64,000 nt of DNA. It comes from an uncultured Clostridia bacterium. GTDB taxonomy: Bacteria; Bacillota; Clostridia; Oscillospirales; Acutalibacteraceae. The position numbers were made by a program, and so were the translations under genes. Shown one piece after another: positions 33,633 through 42,762 of the stretch. The DNA lies in NCBI GenBank assembly GCA_947631705.1, contig CANRMJ010000004.1, positions 1 to 64,000 of the forward strand, written 5' to 3'. Numbering within the stretch: position 1 is the stretch's first letter; each line of letters begins with the position of its first letter. The notes beneath the pieces were generated by a model, which worked only from the letters and a program-made list of their open reading frames with translations, was not told the DNA's origin and made no database searches.

Positions 33633-34451
33633 ATGAGCGATTGTAATCACGACTGCTCGGCGTGCTCAAAAAAATGCGCCGACGCTAAAAACGAACAGAG
33701 CTTTCTTAAGCCCGCCAATAAATATTCGGATATAAAAAAGGTTATAGGCATTGTGAGCGGCAAAGGCGGAGTGGGCAAAAGCTTGGTTTCCTGCCTGCTG
33801 GCGTGCAAATGCGCTTCACTCGGTCTTAAAGTCGGTATTCTGGACGCCGATATAACAGGCCCCTCCGTTCCCAAATCTTTCGGCATAACAGAAAGAGCTA
33901 TGCAAGACGGCGAATGCCTGCTGCCCTCCGTAACAAAAAACTCAATCAAAATAATGAGCGTTAATCTTTTGCTTGAAAATGAAAGCACTCCCGTTGTTTG
34001 GCGCGGCCCCGTTATCAGCGGAGTTATAGAGCAGTTTTGGAGCGATGTTCGCTGGGGCGAGCTTGACTATTTATTTGTTGATATGCCTCCCGGCACGGGC
34101 GACGTTGCGCTGACTGTTTTCCAAAGTTTGCCGATAGACGGAATCGTTATCGTTTCCACACCGCAGGATTTGGTTAAAATGATAGTTGCCAAAGCGTTTA
34201 ATATGGCAAAAATGATGAACGTGCCCGTATTGGGTCTTATTGAAAATATGAGCTATTACACTTGCCCCGACTGCGGCAAAAAGCTTGAAATTTTCGGAAA
34301 ATCAAAGATTGATGAAACGGCAAACGAGCTTGGAGTGCCCGTGCTCGCAAAGCTGCCCGTTTCTCCCGAGCTCAACAGCCTTGTTGACGAGGGCAAAATC
34401 GAAAACGCCGAATGCTCCGAGCTTGATGATTTCGCGGACGCGCTGAAATGA
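33633..34451 (+). CDS. Mrp/NBP35-type iron-sulfur carrier ATPase
   Basis: P-loop ATPase of the Mrp/ApbC family that carries or assembles iron-sulfur clusters. Walker A VSGKGGVGKS near residue 45, VFVDMPPGTGD-type segment (LFVDMPPGTGDVALT) and the CxxC YTCPDCGKK for the bridging cluster. It also has an N-terminal cysteine group CNHDCSACSKKC (residues 3-14), similar in position to eukaryotic NBP35 and not universal among bacterial Mrp proteins. AAGGAG lies upstream; 12 nt after lexA. Confidence 0.93.
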   Translation: MSDCNHDCSACSKKCADAKNEQSFLKPANKYSDIKKVIGIVSGKGGVGKSLVSCLLACKCASLGLKVGILDADITGPSVPKSFGITERAMQDGECLLPSVTKNSIKIMSVNLLLENESTPVVWRGPVISGVIEQFWSDVRWGELDYLFVDMPPGTGDVALTVFQSLPIDGIVIVSTPQDLVKMIVAKAFNMAKMMNVPVLGLIENMSYYTCPDCGKKLEIFGKSKIDETANELGVPVLAKLPVSPELNSLVDEGKIENAECSELDDFADALK

Positions 34452-34463
34452 GAGGAGATAACA

Positions 34464-34961
34464 ATGTCTAAACGGGAAGACTATATTTCATGGGATGAAT
34501 ATTTTATGGGCGTTGCCCTGCTTTCGGCAATGAGGAGCAAAGACCCAAACACACAGGTTGGCGCCTGCATTGTAAATTCCGACAACAGAATAGTCAGCGT
34601 GGGCTACAACGGTTTTCCCCGCGGCTGCTCAGACGAAACGTTTCCGTGGGAGAGAACGGCAAGCAATCAAAACGAAACAAAATATCCGTTTGTGTGCCAT
34701 GCCGAGCTTAACGCGATTCTTAATTCAAACGGCAGGGATATGCGCGGCGCGAGAATTTACGTTGCGCTTTTCCCGTGCAACGAATGCGCGAAATCAATCA
34801 TTCAGGCCGGAATTTCCGAGGTTATTTACATAAGCGACAAATACGCCGACACGGATAACTGCCGCGCAAGCAAATTAATGCTTCAGGCGGCGGGAGTTAA
34901 GCTGACTAAATTTACGAGCGATAAAAAAATAGAATTTGATTTTGACGAAGAGAAAGTATAA
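34464..34961 (+). CDS. comEB: dCMP deaminase family protein (ComEB-like)
   Basis: Zinc-dependent deaminase producing dUMP for thymidylate synthesis. [10 protein letters not shown] gives the zinc-binding His and catalytic Glu, and [13 protein letters not shown] the two cysteine ligands. The N-terminus [27 protein letters not shown] is typical of the ComEB/dCMP deaminase group. Length (165 aa) is normal. GAGGAG precedes the ATG; same operon as lexA and mrp. Confidence 0.93.
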   Translation: MSKREDYISWDEYFMGVALLSAMRSKDPNTQVGACIVNSDNRIVSVGYNGFPRGCSDETFPWERTASNQNETKYPFVCHAELNAILNSNGRDMRGARIYVALFPCNECAKSIIQAGISEVIYISDKYADTDNCRASKLMLQAAGVKLTKFTSDKKIEFDFDEEKV

Positions 34962-34964
34962 AAT

Positions 34965-35555
34965 ATGGAGATTGATATATACGATTTTGACAACACGATA
35001 GTTCCGTTTGACAGCGGCTCGCTTTTTGCGCTTTACTGCCTTATTCACTATCCTTGGGTAATCATTTGCCTGCCCGTTATTATGATTTTCGCATTGCTTG
35101 CCGTTTTGCGGATAATCAACTTCACGGCTTTTAAAAAAATATGCTTTATGTTTGTGCCGCTCGTGCCGCTTGAAAAGGCGGTAAAAGGCTTTTGGAACAG
35201 GCATGAAAAGCAGGTTAACAAGTGGTTTTACAAAAGAAAGCGCGAATGTGTTATTATCAGCGCGTCGCCGGATTTTCTTCTTGAGGAAATATCAAAAAGG
35301 CTTTCGTTCAACTTCCTTATCTGCACGCGCCACAACAGAAAAACAGGCGCGATAATCGGCGAAAACTGCCGAGGCAATGAAAAGGTTCGCCTTTTTAACG
35401 AAAAATTTCCAAACGCAAAGGTTATAGACGTCTATTCCGACTCTTTAAAGCATGACAGACCGATTTTTTCCCTTGCGACAGGTCAGTGCTATCACGTTGT
35501 AAAGGGCGAGCTTGAACCGTTTGATTTCGGTGAAAAATACGCGGAAATCAAATAA
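34965..35555 (+). CDS. HAD-IB phosphatase-like protein with membrane cap
   Basis: Haloacid dehalogenase fold, subfamily IB (phosphoserine-phosphatase-like). Motif I is YDFDNTIVPFDS, motif II IISASPDFL and a motif III/IV region is KVIDVYSDSLKHDRP. In place of the usual soluble cap, residues about 22-75 form two hydrophobic segments (LIHYPWVIICLPVIMIFALL, ICFMFVPLVPL), suggesting the active site is close to the membrane. Substrate unknown; a lipid phosphate is plausible. It follows comEB by only 3 nt. Confidence 0.85.
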   Translation: MEIDIYDFDNTIVPFDSGSLFALYCLIHYPWVIICLPVIMIFALLAVLRIINFTAFKKICFMFVPLVPLEKAVKGFWNRHEKQVNKWFYKRKRECVIISASPDFLLEEISKRLSFNFLICTRHNRKTGAIIGENCRGNEKVRLFNEKFPNAKVIDVYSDSLKHDRPIFSLATGQCYHVVKGELEPFDFGEKYAEIK

Positions 35556-35637
35556 TCTCTTTCAACGGTCAGCGTCAAGGCGCGCTCAGCGCGAAAACGC
35601 AATGTAAATATTATCATTTTCAGAGGCACGGTTTAAC

Positions 35638-36900
35638 ATGAAAAAATCTGCAATAATTATAATAACGGCATTCATTCTTCTCACACTCGTTTTTACTGCG
35701 GGCTGCACTCCGAAAAACGAAGAAACAACAGAACAGTATTCGGTTTACGAAGCGGACGGTATGATAGACAGGGAGCGCAGAGACAGGATTTTGCTTGCCG
35801 AGCTTGTTGATGAGGATTTTCACCTCTACGCGGAGGGCGATTACGTTATCCTTGTTCACAACGATCAGGAAACCGAGTTTTCGGATTGGAGCCGCAACAT
35901 TTCCAAGGAACCGCCGCAGATGTACTATTACGATTTTAACGGCGACGGTGAAAAGGAGCTGCTGATAAGAGCGTTTGAGGATACCGACGAAAAAACGGGC
36001 GAATCGGTTTACTGCCTTTATGCGCTTATGCCGAGCGAGAACAGCAACGGCGAATACGATTACACTGTTTGCTACGGCGGGCGTTCCTCTTGGCACACAA
36101 CGTTTTCCGAAAAGGTAATTATGGAAATGACTCAGCCCGCAAGCTGCAACAAAAGGCTGCAATTTGTTATGGCAAACAGCTACGATTCAACCGCCTACGA
36201 CACTGCCACAGGTCTTCTTACTGAGGGCAGGGCGTGGTATGCGGAGGCGCTTTCCGACGGCAAAGGGAATTACTACAACTTCACCGACTGGACCGAAGGA
36301 CTCGGAACATTCATAATAAATGAAGACGATATGAGCATAAAGGTTGAAATAAACATTTATGTTTCATATAATGAAGTGGACTCGTTGCAAAAAATAGGGC
36401 ATATAAACTGCGGCATAGAGCTTAAGGGCTCAACTTTTGACGTTGCCCAGCGCAGTGTAAACTTCACAACCGATGATAAATACGTTGTTTCAAATCCGCG
36501 CATCACAGCCGAAAAGCCGTGGCAATACACCGTTACAAACACCGGCGGCTACAGTGCGAGCGACAAAACGATAGATAATTTCTCGATAACGATAACACCG
36601 AGCGACTCAAAAGCGGGCGAACAGACCTCGTTCGCCGCCGGCACGGGAGAATTGAGAGCTGTGGACAGAGTTGTTTTTGAAAACAGCAAAATAACGTTTT
36701 ACGCAAAAAGCGGCTACACCTTTTCGGATTCGGTTGTTAAAAACAGAAAATATACCGTTACCGCCGTTGGGTCAAAAAAAGTTGAGGCTGCTTATTCCGC
36801 CGCAATTTCGCAAAGCGACGGCGTTCAAACGCTCGTTATAACGCTTGATAAAAGCTATCCCATAACGGAAATGAAAACGGTTTCCGTTGCGTTCGGATAA
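35638..36900 (+). CDS. Uncharacterised lipoprotein
   Basis: Hydrophobic signal peptide followed by a lipobox-like FTAGC (Cys at about residue 22), so it should be anchored to the outer face of the membrane. The first half contains YYYDFNGDGEKELLIRAFED, an FG-GAP/VCBS-like D-x-N-x-D calcium loop. The second half (about residues 230-420) looks like two beta-sandwich repeats with TVTNTGGYSASD and KSGYTFSDSVVKNRKY. I do not recognise a family function. Stands alone between the lexA operon and degV. Confidence 0.8.
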   Translation: MKKSAIIIITAFILLTLVFTAGCTPKNEETTEQYSVYEADGMIDRERRDRILLAELVDEDFHLYAEGDYVILVHNDQETEFSDWSRNISKEPPQMYYYDFNGDGEKELLIRAFEDTDEKTGESVYCLYALMPSENSNGEYDYTVCYGGRSSWHTTFSEKVIMEMTQPASCNKRLQFVMANSYDSTAYDTATGLLTEGRAWYAEALSDGKGNYYNFTDWTEGLGTFIINEDDMSIKVEINIYVSYNEVDSLQKIGHINCGIELKGSTFDVAQRSVNFTTDDKYVVSNPRITAEKPWQYTVTNTGGYSASDKTIDNFSITITPSDSKAGEQTSFAAGTGELRAVDRVVFENSKITFYAKSGYTFSDSVVKNRKYTVTAVGSKKVEAAYSAAISQSDGVQTLVITLDKSYPITEMKTVSVAFG

Positions 36901-36949
36901 TGATTTTCTAAAGTTTTTATAAATTGGTTCATAATAATAATGTTGATTA

Positions 36950-36978
36950 TTGAAGACAAACACTTGTTATGATATAAT
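36950..36978 (+). promoter_or_regulatory. Promoter of degV
   Basis: -35 TTGAAG (36950-36955), 17-nt spacer, extended -10 TGA-TATAAT (36973-36978), about 38 nt before the degV start codon. Confidence 0.7.
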
Positions 36979-37015
36979 GGCTTAGCTTGCAATCGCTAAT
37001 GAAAGGGGAAACAAA

Positions 37016-37864
37016 ATGGAAGTTGTTATTACCGCAGATTCCACGTGCGATTTACCCGGTTATATTATTAAAGAAAACGGTATAAATATCTTTCCTCTCT
37101 CTATCCTTTTGGGCGTTAATTCTTATCTTGACGGTATTGAAATTCACGCTCCCGACATTTATGAATACGTTAAAAAAACCGGCGAGCTGCCCAAAACCTC
37201 GGCGGTTACTCCGACTCAGTACGAAAAGGTTTTTTCCGAAATAACATCGCGCGGAGCGGCTGTTGTTCATATCGGTTTATCTTCTGCAATTTCATCAAGC
37301 TTTCAAAACGCCTCGGCAGTTGCGGCTAATTATGAAAACGTTTACTGCGTGGATTCAAAAAGCCTTTGCACGGCTATGGGTTTGCTTGTTTTGAAAGCGT
37401 GCGATTTAAGAAACAGCGGCTTTGACGCAATTCAGATCGCCGCACGAATAAAGAGCCTTGTTTCAAAGGTTCACACAACTTTTGTTTTAGACACGCTTGA
37501 ATATCTTCACAAGGGCGGGCGATGCAGCGGCATTGCCAGATTCGGCGCAAACGTGCTTTCTCTCAAGCCGTCAATTTCGGTAAGCACCGAAACGGGCAAG
37601 CTTGATGTTGCAAAAAAATACCGAGGCAAAATAGAAAGCGTTTACAGGCACTATATTTCAGACTGTATGGACGGCGCTAAAAACGCCGATAAATCACGCC
37701 TTGTTGTGGCAAACTCAGGCAATGTTAACGGCGAAATAATTGAATACGCAAGAAACGCCGCGCTCAAAAACGGCTTTAAGGAGGTTATCACCGCCACGGC
37801 GGGCTGCACGATATCATCTCACTGCGGGCCGGGAACGCTTGCGATTTTCTATATGGATGAATAA
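37016..37864 (+). CDS. DegV family fatty acid-binding protein
   Basis: DegV/FakB family protein that presents fatty acids to the kinase FakA for phosphorylation. N-terminal ITADSTCDLP, then KTSAVTPTQYEKVF, HIGLSSAISSSFQNA and the late SSHCGPGTLAIFY are family signatures. Length (282 aa) is standard. GAAAGGGG precedes the ATG. A hairpin terminator follows its stop, but birA begins only 51 nt later. Confidence 0.93.
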   Translation: MEVVITADSTCDLPGYIIKENGINIFPLSILLGVNSYLDGIEIHAPDIYEYVKKTGELPKTSAVTPTQYEKVFSEITSRGAAVVHIGLSSAISSSFQNASAVAANYENVYCVDSKSLCTAMGLLVLKACDLRNSGFDAIQIAARIKSLVSKVHTTFVLDTLEYLHKGGRCSGIARFGANVLSLKPSISVSTETGKLDVAKKYRGKIESVYRHYISDCMDGAKNADKSRLVVANSGNVNGEIIEYARNAALKNGFKEVITATAGCTISSHCGPGTLAIFYMDE

Positions 37865-37872
37865 TCAACAAG

Positions 37873-37904
37873 AGCATGACTTGCTTTGCGGGTCATGCTT
37901 TTTT
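37873..37904 (+). terminator. Terminator between degV and birA
   Basis: AGCATGAC (37873-37880) pairs with GTCATGCT (37892-37899), then T tract to 37904. The ORF-track start of birA at 37876 lies inside this hairpin, so it is not the true start. Confidence 0.8.
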
Positions 37905-37914
37905 CGGAGGAAAA

Positions 37915-38856
37915 ATGACGCTTAAAGAATTTGTTTTAAAAGAGCTTAGGGAAAACGACGGAAAATATATAAGCGGGCGGGTGCTCGCCGAAAAATCGGG
38001 AAAAAGCCGCGCCGCGGTTTGGAAGGCGGTTAATTCGCTTAAAAAAGACGGATTTTCCGTGCTTGCGGTTACAAACAGAGGCTACTCGCTTGATTCGGAA
38101 AGCGACGTGCTCACAGAGAGCAGGATAAAGTCCAAAATGCGGCACAACATAAAAATAATCTGCCTTGAGGAAACCGATTCAACGAATTCCCATGCCAAGC
38201 GTATCGTTTCCGATTCAGACGGCGAAACTCTTCTTATCACTGCCGACAGGCAGACGGCAGGCAGAGGCAGGCAGGGCAAAAATTTTTATTCTCCCGAGGG
38301 CACGGGAATTTATATGAGCCTTGTTGTTCATCCGAACGCCCTGCTGCAAAACGCCGTTTCGGCAACAACGGCGGCTGCGGTGGCTGTTTGCAGAGCTATT
38401 GAAAGCCTTAGCGGCATACGTCCGCAAATCAAATGGGTAAACGATGTTTACTGTGAAGGACGCAAGGTTTGCGGAATTCTTACCGAGGCCGTATCGGATT
38501 TTGAACTCGGAATCGTTACAAGCGTTATAATCGGCATCGGCATAAACATAAGCACAAGCGATTTTCCTGCCGAGGCGGGAAACGCCGGCTCGCTCAACGC
38601 CGATATCAGGCGCGCTGATTTAATAGCGGCAACCGCCGACGAGCTGCTTGACACGGTTTTCGGCGAATATTCCGATTTTATTGAATATTACAGAAACCAC
38701 AGTATGCTTTTGGGAAAGAAGATAAGTTTTATCCAAAACGGAAAAGTGACTCCCGCAACGGCTGTTGCCATAGATGAAAAGGGCGGTCTTGTTGTTGAAA
38801 CGGAGGACGGCGCAAGGCAGACCCTGCGCAGCGGAGAGATAAGCATAAGATGGTGA
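37915..38856 (+). CDS. birA: Bifunctional biotin ligase/biotin operon repressor
   Basis: Attaches biotin to carboxylases and, through its N-terminal helix-turn-helix (RVLAEKSGKSRAAVWKAVNSLKKDG), can repress biotin genes. The ligase part has ADRQTAGRGRQGKNFYSP (biotinyl-AMP loop), IKWVNDV and KVCGILTEA, then a C-terminal SH3-like domain. Start set at ATG 37915, which follows GGAGG (37906-37910); the earlier in-frame ATG is inside the degV terminator. Its 3' end overlaps the in-frame upstream ATG of the lysozyme gene. Confidence 0.94.
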   Translation: MTLKEFVLKELRENDGKYISGRVLAEKSGKSRAAVWKAVNSLKKDGFSVLAVTNRGYSLDSESDVLTESRIKSKMRHNIKIICLEETDSTNSHAKRIVSDSDGETLLITADRQTAGRGRQGKNFYSPEGTGIYMSLVVHPNALLQNAVSATTAAAVAVCRAIESLSGIRPQIKWVNDVYCEGRKVCGILTEAVSDFELGIVTSVIIGIGINISTSDFPAEAGNAGSLNADIRRADLIAATADELLDTVFGEYSDFIEYYRNHSMLLGKKISFIQNGKVTPATAVAIDEKGGLVVETEDGARQTLRSGEISIRW

Positions 38857-38879
38857 AAGCCGCCGAAAAGAGGAAAAAT

Positions 38880-39644
38880 ATGAAATTATCTGTTAAATTT
38901 ACAAAACCGCGAAAACGTGTTCTGCTTGCAGGAGCCGTGATTGCCGCGGCAATAATCATAACTGCCGCTGTGCTGAATAAATCAGACGCGGGAAAGCAGC
39001 GCTTTTTCAACACGGACGCGGAATACGTTGAAGGGATAGACGTTTCACAGCACAACGGCGAAATTGACTGGAACAAAGCGGCGAAAGCAACGGATTTCGC
39101 AATAATAAGAGCGGGATACCGCACCTACGGCGACGGCAATATTACAGAGGACAGCCGTTTCAGGGAAAACGCGGCCCGCGCAAACGGCGCGGAAATTCCC
39201 ATAGGGGTTTATTTTTACACGCAGGCAATAACGCCTGACGAGGCGGAGGACGAGGCCGATTTTGTGATTGACCTTATTAAACCCTATGATATAGACTTGC
39301 CCGTTTTTATTGATTTTGAGTATCCTTACGATTCAGACGGAAACGCCACGGGCAGAATGAACAGCGCGGCTCTTTCGGGCAGCGAGATTGCCGATATTTT
39401 AAATGCCTTTTGCTCACGGATAAAGCGAGCGGGCTTTTCGGCGGGTGTTTATTCATCTTCCTCCCTGCTGAATTTCAACATCAAAACATCAGCCCTTAAC
39501 AGCGATCTTTTCATATGGGTTGCGGATTACAATTCAAAAGTGACGTATCTCGGAAAATACGATATGTGGCAATACAGTAAAAGGGGCGCCTGCGACGGAG
39601 TAAACAGCAAATACACCGATTTGAACAGGTGGTACGCCGGATAG
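38880..39644 (+). CDS. Membrane-anchored GH25 lysozyme-like muramidase
   Basis: Glycoside hydrolase family 25 enzyme cleaving peptidoglycan between MurNAc and GlcNAc. One N-terminal membrane helix (VLLAGAVIAAAIIITAAVL) acts as an anchor or uncleaved signal. The catalytic domain has GIDVSQHNGEIDWNKA, IIRAGYRTYG, IGVYFYTQA, FIDFEYPY with the acidic pair and MWQYSKRG near the end. No binding repeats. ATG 38880 follows AAGAGG; ATG 38850 inside birA is an alternative in-frame start. Confidence 0.93.
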   Translation: MKLSVKFTKPRKRVLLAGAVIAAAIIITAAVLNKSDAGKQRFFNTDAEYVEGIDVSQHNGEIDWNKAAKATDFAIIRAGYRTYGDGNITEDSRFRENAARANGAEIPIGVYFYTQAITPDEAEDEADFVIDLIKPYDIDLPVFIDFEYPYDSDGNATGRMNSAALSGSEIADILNAFCSRIKRAGFSAGVYSSSSLLNFNIKTSALNSDLFIWVADYNSKVTYLGKYDMWQYSKRGACDGVNSKYTDLNRWYAG

Positions 39645-39652
39645 ATGAATTG

Positions 39653-39681
39653 TTGACCTTTATGGTAAAATATGATAATAT
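39653..39681 (+). promoter_or_regulatory. Promoter of glycyl-tRNA synthetase
   Basis: -35 TTGACC (39653-39658), 17-nt spacer, extended -10 TGA-TAATAT (39676-39681), about 40 nt before the start. The leader is too short for a T-box. Confidence 0.7.
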
Positions 39682-39719
39682 ATTTTTATATATAAGATAA
39701 CAGACGGAGGTTCCGATTT

Positions 39720-41102
39720 ATGAAAAACACGGAAAAATCACTCGACGCGCTCGTTGCGCTTTGCAAGGGCAGGGGCTTTGTTTACGCAGGCTCCGAAATT
39801 TACGGCGGCCTTGCAAACACATGGGATTACGGCCCTCTCGGCGTTGAGCTGAAAGAGAATATCAAACGAGCATGGAGAAAAAAATTTATTCAGGAAAACA
39901 AATACAATGTCGGTCTTGACTCGGCGATTCTTATGAATCCGCAAACGTGGGTCGCGTCCGGCCATTTAGGCGGATTTTCCGATCCCCTTATGGATTGCTG
40001 CGAATGCAAAACACGCCACAGGGCAGACGATTTGATAGAAAATTTTGACGGCACAAACGTTGCCGGATGGTCAAACGAGGAGATGAGCGCCTATATAAAG
40101 GAGCACTCTATCCCATGCCCCAACTGCGGAGCCGCCAACTTTACCGATATCCGCCAGTTTAACCTTATGTTCAAAACGTTTCAGGGCGTTACGGAGGATT
40201 CAAAAGATGAAATTTATCTCCGCCCCGAAACGGCACAGGGAATTTTTGTTAATTTTGCAAACATTCAACGCACTTCAAGAAAAAAAATCCCGTTCGGCGT
40301 TGCGCAGGTGGGCAAATCGTTCAGAAACGAAATAACACCCGGAAAATTTATTTTCCGTGTAAGAGAATTTGAGCAGATGGAGCTTGAATTTTTCTGCAAG
40401 CCGGGCACAGACCTTGAGTGGTTTGACTATTGGCGCTCGTTCTGCCGCGACTGGCTCTACGCGCTTGGAATAAGCAAGGATAATCTTCGTTTGAGGGATC
40501 ATTCACCCGAGGAGCTATGTTTCTATTCCAAGGCAACAACCGACTTTGAATACCTTTTCCCGTTCGGCTGGGGCGAGCTGTGGGGCGTTGCGGACAGAAC
40601 GGATTACGATTTAACACAGCATATAAACACAAGCGGCAAAAATCTTGAATATTTTGACCAGGAAACAAATGAAAAATATGTGCCTTATGTTATTGAGCCT
40701 TCGCTCGGAGTTGAAAGACTTTTCCTTGCCGTGCTGACCGAGGCATATGACGAGGAGCTTATAGACGAGCATAAAAACGACAGCCGTGTTGTTTTGCGCT
40801 TTCATCCGGCGCTTGCGCCGTTTAAGGCGGCTGTTTTGCCGCTCTCGAAAAAGCTTGCTCCTCAGGCAACGGAGATTTTTGAAAATCTCTCCAAAAAATT
40901 CAACGTTGATTATGACGACGCGGGCTCAATCGGAAAGCGCTACCGCAGGCAAGACGAAATCGGCACTCCTTATTGCATAACGTACGATTTTGAATCCTTG
41001 GAGGACGGCTGCGTAACCGTTAGGGACAGAGATACTATGGAGCAGGTAAGGCTGCCCATAGGCGGGCTTGCGGAATTTATAGAGAAAAAAATTGAATTTT
41101 AA
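39720..41102 (+). CDS. glyQS: Glycyl-tRNA synthetase, homodimeric type
   Basis: Class II aminoacyl-tRNA synthetase charging glycine. Motif 1 lies after [19 protein letters not shown], motif 2 is [21 protein letters not shown] and motif 3 [11 protein letters not shown] zinc-site CCECKTRH...CPNC segment lies near residues 90-140, and the anticodon-binding domain follows ([27 protein letters not shown]). Length (460 aa) is typical for the alpha-2 form. GGAGG lies 10 nt upstream of the ATG. The matching tRNA-Gly is 10 kb away. Confidence 0.96.
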   Translation: MKNTEKSLDALVALCKGRGFVYAGSEIYGGLANTWDYGPLGVELKENIKRAWRKKFIQENKYNVGLDSAILMNPQTWVASGHLGGFSDPLMDCCECKTRHRADDLIENFDGTNVAGWSNEEMSAYIKEHSIPCPNCGAANFTDIRQFNLMFKTFQGVTEDSKDEIYLRPETAQGIFVNFANIQRTSRKKIPFGVAQVGKSFRNEITPGKFIFRVREFEQMELEFFCKPGTDLEWFDYWRSFCRDWLYALGISKDNLRLRDHSPEELCFYSKATTDFEYLFPFGWGELWGVADRTDYDLTQHINTSGKNLEYFDQETNEKYVPYVIEPSLGVERLFLAVLTEAYDEELIDEHKNDSRVVLRFHPALAPFKAAVLPLSKKLAPQATEIFENLSKKFNVDYDDAGSIGKRYRRQDEIGTPYCITYDFESLEDGCVTVRDRDTMEQVRLPIGGLAEFIEKKIEF

Positions 41103-41137
41103 CGTGATAAATCCATTTTACGAAAGGGGATATAACT

Positions 41138-42634
41138 ATGAAATTAAACAGAGCGCTAATCAAGCAGCAGGCTAAGCAGTTGATAAAAAACAATGTTTTA
41201 AAATTGTTTGCCATTTCAATTGTTGTTTCGCTGTGTGTTTCTCTGCCCTCGATAATTTTTTCGGGCCTCGCGGAGACATATATGTCTTTAAAAAGCATTA
41301 GCATGATGGATTTTGACTCGCCGCAGCAATATGACGACGCGGATGATTTAGAAGATTTTTTTGAAAATTATCCAGACGGAAACTACTATAATAATGATTT
41401 TTACAATTTCGGCAATCAAAACGGAGCGAATAATAACGAAATTCCCGATAATTCCGATATCTATGATATGAAAACCGCTGTGGAAATGATGGGGATGTTG
41501 TTTACACTCATTGCGATTATATTTATAGGAACGGTTGCAACATTTCTGCTTTCACCGCTAAGCGTTTCTCTTTCAGGATTATTTGTTGATTTCATACGCG
41601 GCAAGCGTTTTGATACAGATGAGGGAGTGCGCGTCACATTCCGCGAATCATTCAAAAAAGGAATATACGGCAAAAAGCTCGGAATCACAATATTAAGGCA
41701 AATCTTAATTACTTTGCTCTCTTATCTCTTATTAATTCCGGGAATAATCTTCAACTACAGCTCATATTTCTTTGCGCAGCTTATGTGCGATTATCCCGAG
41801 CTTTCTCCGTGGGATGCTATAAAGCTGAGCAAAAAAATCGTAAAGGGCAACAGAACTGAGCTTTTTGTTCTTGAACTCAGCTTTATTCCGTGGATGCTGC
41901 TCTGCATATTTGTATTTCCGATTGTCTATGTGCTTCCGTATATAAGCACAACGCAGGCTCTCTATTATGAGAACTTCCGCTTGAGAGCCATTCAGGAGGG
42001 CAGAGTAACGGAGGATGATTTCCTCAGCGACAGGCAGAAATATGAGAAATATGTGAGTCAAAGAATGGGCGGCGGCTACGGCGCACCTTACGGCAACCCA
42101 CAACAGCCCATGAACAACGGCGCGGGTTACTACAATCCGCAACAGCCCGTGAACAACGGCACGCCTTACGGCAACCCGCAGCAGCCTATGAACAACGGCG
42201 CGCCTTACGGCAATCCGCAGCAGCCTGTGAACAACGGCGCGGGTTACTACAATCCACAACAGCCCGTGAACAACGGCGCGGGTTACTACAATCCACAGCA
42301 GCCCGTGAACAACGGCGCACCTTACGGCAATCCGCAACAGCCCGCGAACAACGGCGCTGATTATTACAATCCGCAGCAGCCCGTGAACAACGGCGCGGAA
42401 TATTACAATCCTCCCGTTCATAACGACGAGCCTCAGACGGCTCCGACCGAAGAACCCGTTACGGATAACTCTTTTGACGAGCCTTTCGCCGAATACGAAA
42501 CGGCGCCCGTTTCCAAGCCGGAACCCGAGGCGGCGGAATCTGACGAACACGAAACCGAATCTTTTGACGAACACAAAGCCGAACCGTTTGACGAACACAA
42601 AACGGAGCAAGGCGAGGACGGCAAGGACGAATAA
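41138..42634 (+). CDS. DUF975 membrane protein with NPQQP repeat tail
   Basis: DUF975 family integral membrane protein: N-terminal LNRALIKQQAKQLIKNN, about five hydrophobic segments between residues 25 and 275, and PYISTTQALYYENFR at the end of the domain. Beyond residue about 318 comes a low-complexity tail: eight 13-residue repeats of the type YGNPQQPMNNGAP, then an acidic region with FDEHK-x-E repeated three times. The DUF975 core is common in Clostridia and its role unknown; the tail is probably cytoplasmic and disordered. GAAAGGGG precedes the ATG. Confidence 0.88.
   Translation: MKLNRALIKQQAKQLIKNNVLKLFAISIVVSLCVSLPSIIFSGLAETYMSLKSISMMDFDSPQQYDDADDLEDFFENYPDGNYYNNDFYNFGNQNGANNNEIPDNSDIYDMKTAVEMMGMLFTLIAIIFIGTVATFLLSPLSVSLSGLFVDFIRGKRFDTDEGVRVTFRESFKKGIYGKKLGITILRQILITLLSYLLLIPGIIFNYSSYFFAQLMCDYPELSPWDAIKLSKKIVKGNRTELFVLELSFIPWMLLCIFVFPIVYVLPYISTTQALYYENFRLRAIQEGRVTEDDFLSDRQKYEKYVSQRMGGGYGAPYGNPQQPMNNGAGYYNPQQPVNNGTPYGNPQQPMNNGAPYGNPQQPVNNGAGYYNPQQPVNNGAGYYNPQQPVNNGAPYGNPQQPANNGADYYNPQQPVNNGAEYYNPPVHNDEPQTAPTEEPVTDNSFDEPFAEYETAPVSKPEPEAAESDEHETESFDEHKAEPFDEHKTEQGEDGKDE
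42089..42400 (+). repeat. Tandem repeat, 8 units of 39 bp
   Basis: Eight in-frame 39-bp units coding for (YG/YY)NPQQP(M/V/A)NNG(A/T)x. Units differ at synonymous and a few non-synonymous positions, so they are related by duplication but not identical. A ninth unit decays into YYNPPVHNDEP. The array also keeps the opposite strand open (ORF 41762-42706, a shadow). Confidence 0.92.
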
Positions 42635-42694
42635 AGAGCCGCTTTGCGAAAACGGGCTTTGGCGGATAAAATCCGCCGTATCCATATAAATTAA

Positions 42695-42732
42695 CGGCTG
42701 TTTCACAGATAAATCTATTTGTGAAACAGCCG
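42695..42732. terminator. Bidirectional terminator between DUF975 gene and iolE
   Basis: CGGCTGTTTCACA (42695-42707) pairs perfectly with TGTGAAACAGCCG (42720-42732), 13 bp with a 12-nt loop, AT-rich on both sides. It lies between two convergent genes. A second short dyad GGCGGAT-AAA-ATCCGCC sits at 42661-42677. Confidence 0.85.
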
Positions 42733-42762
42733 CGTTATTTTGCGTATTTAATTTTTGCTAAA

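Noticed and set aside
37876-37914. Upstream start of birA
   Set aside because: Lies in the degV terminator; the encoded residues are not BirA-like and GGAGG is placed for 37915.
39645-39719. T-box riboswitch for glycyl-tRNA synthetase
   Set aside because: The gap is 75 nt and the promoter lies inside it, so there is no room for a T-box leader.
41762-42706. 314-aa ORF on the minus strand opposite the DUF975 gene
   Set aside because: It is kept open by the 39-bp repeat array; its translation is low-complexity Arg/Val and it lacks an independent ribosome site, so it is a shadow.
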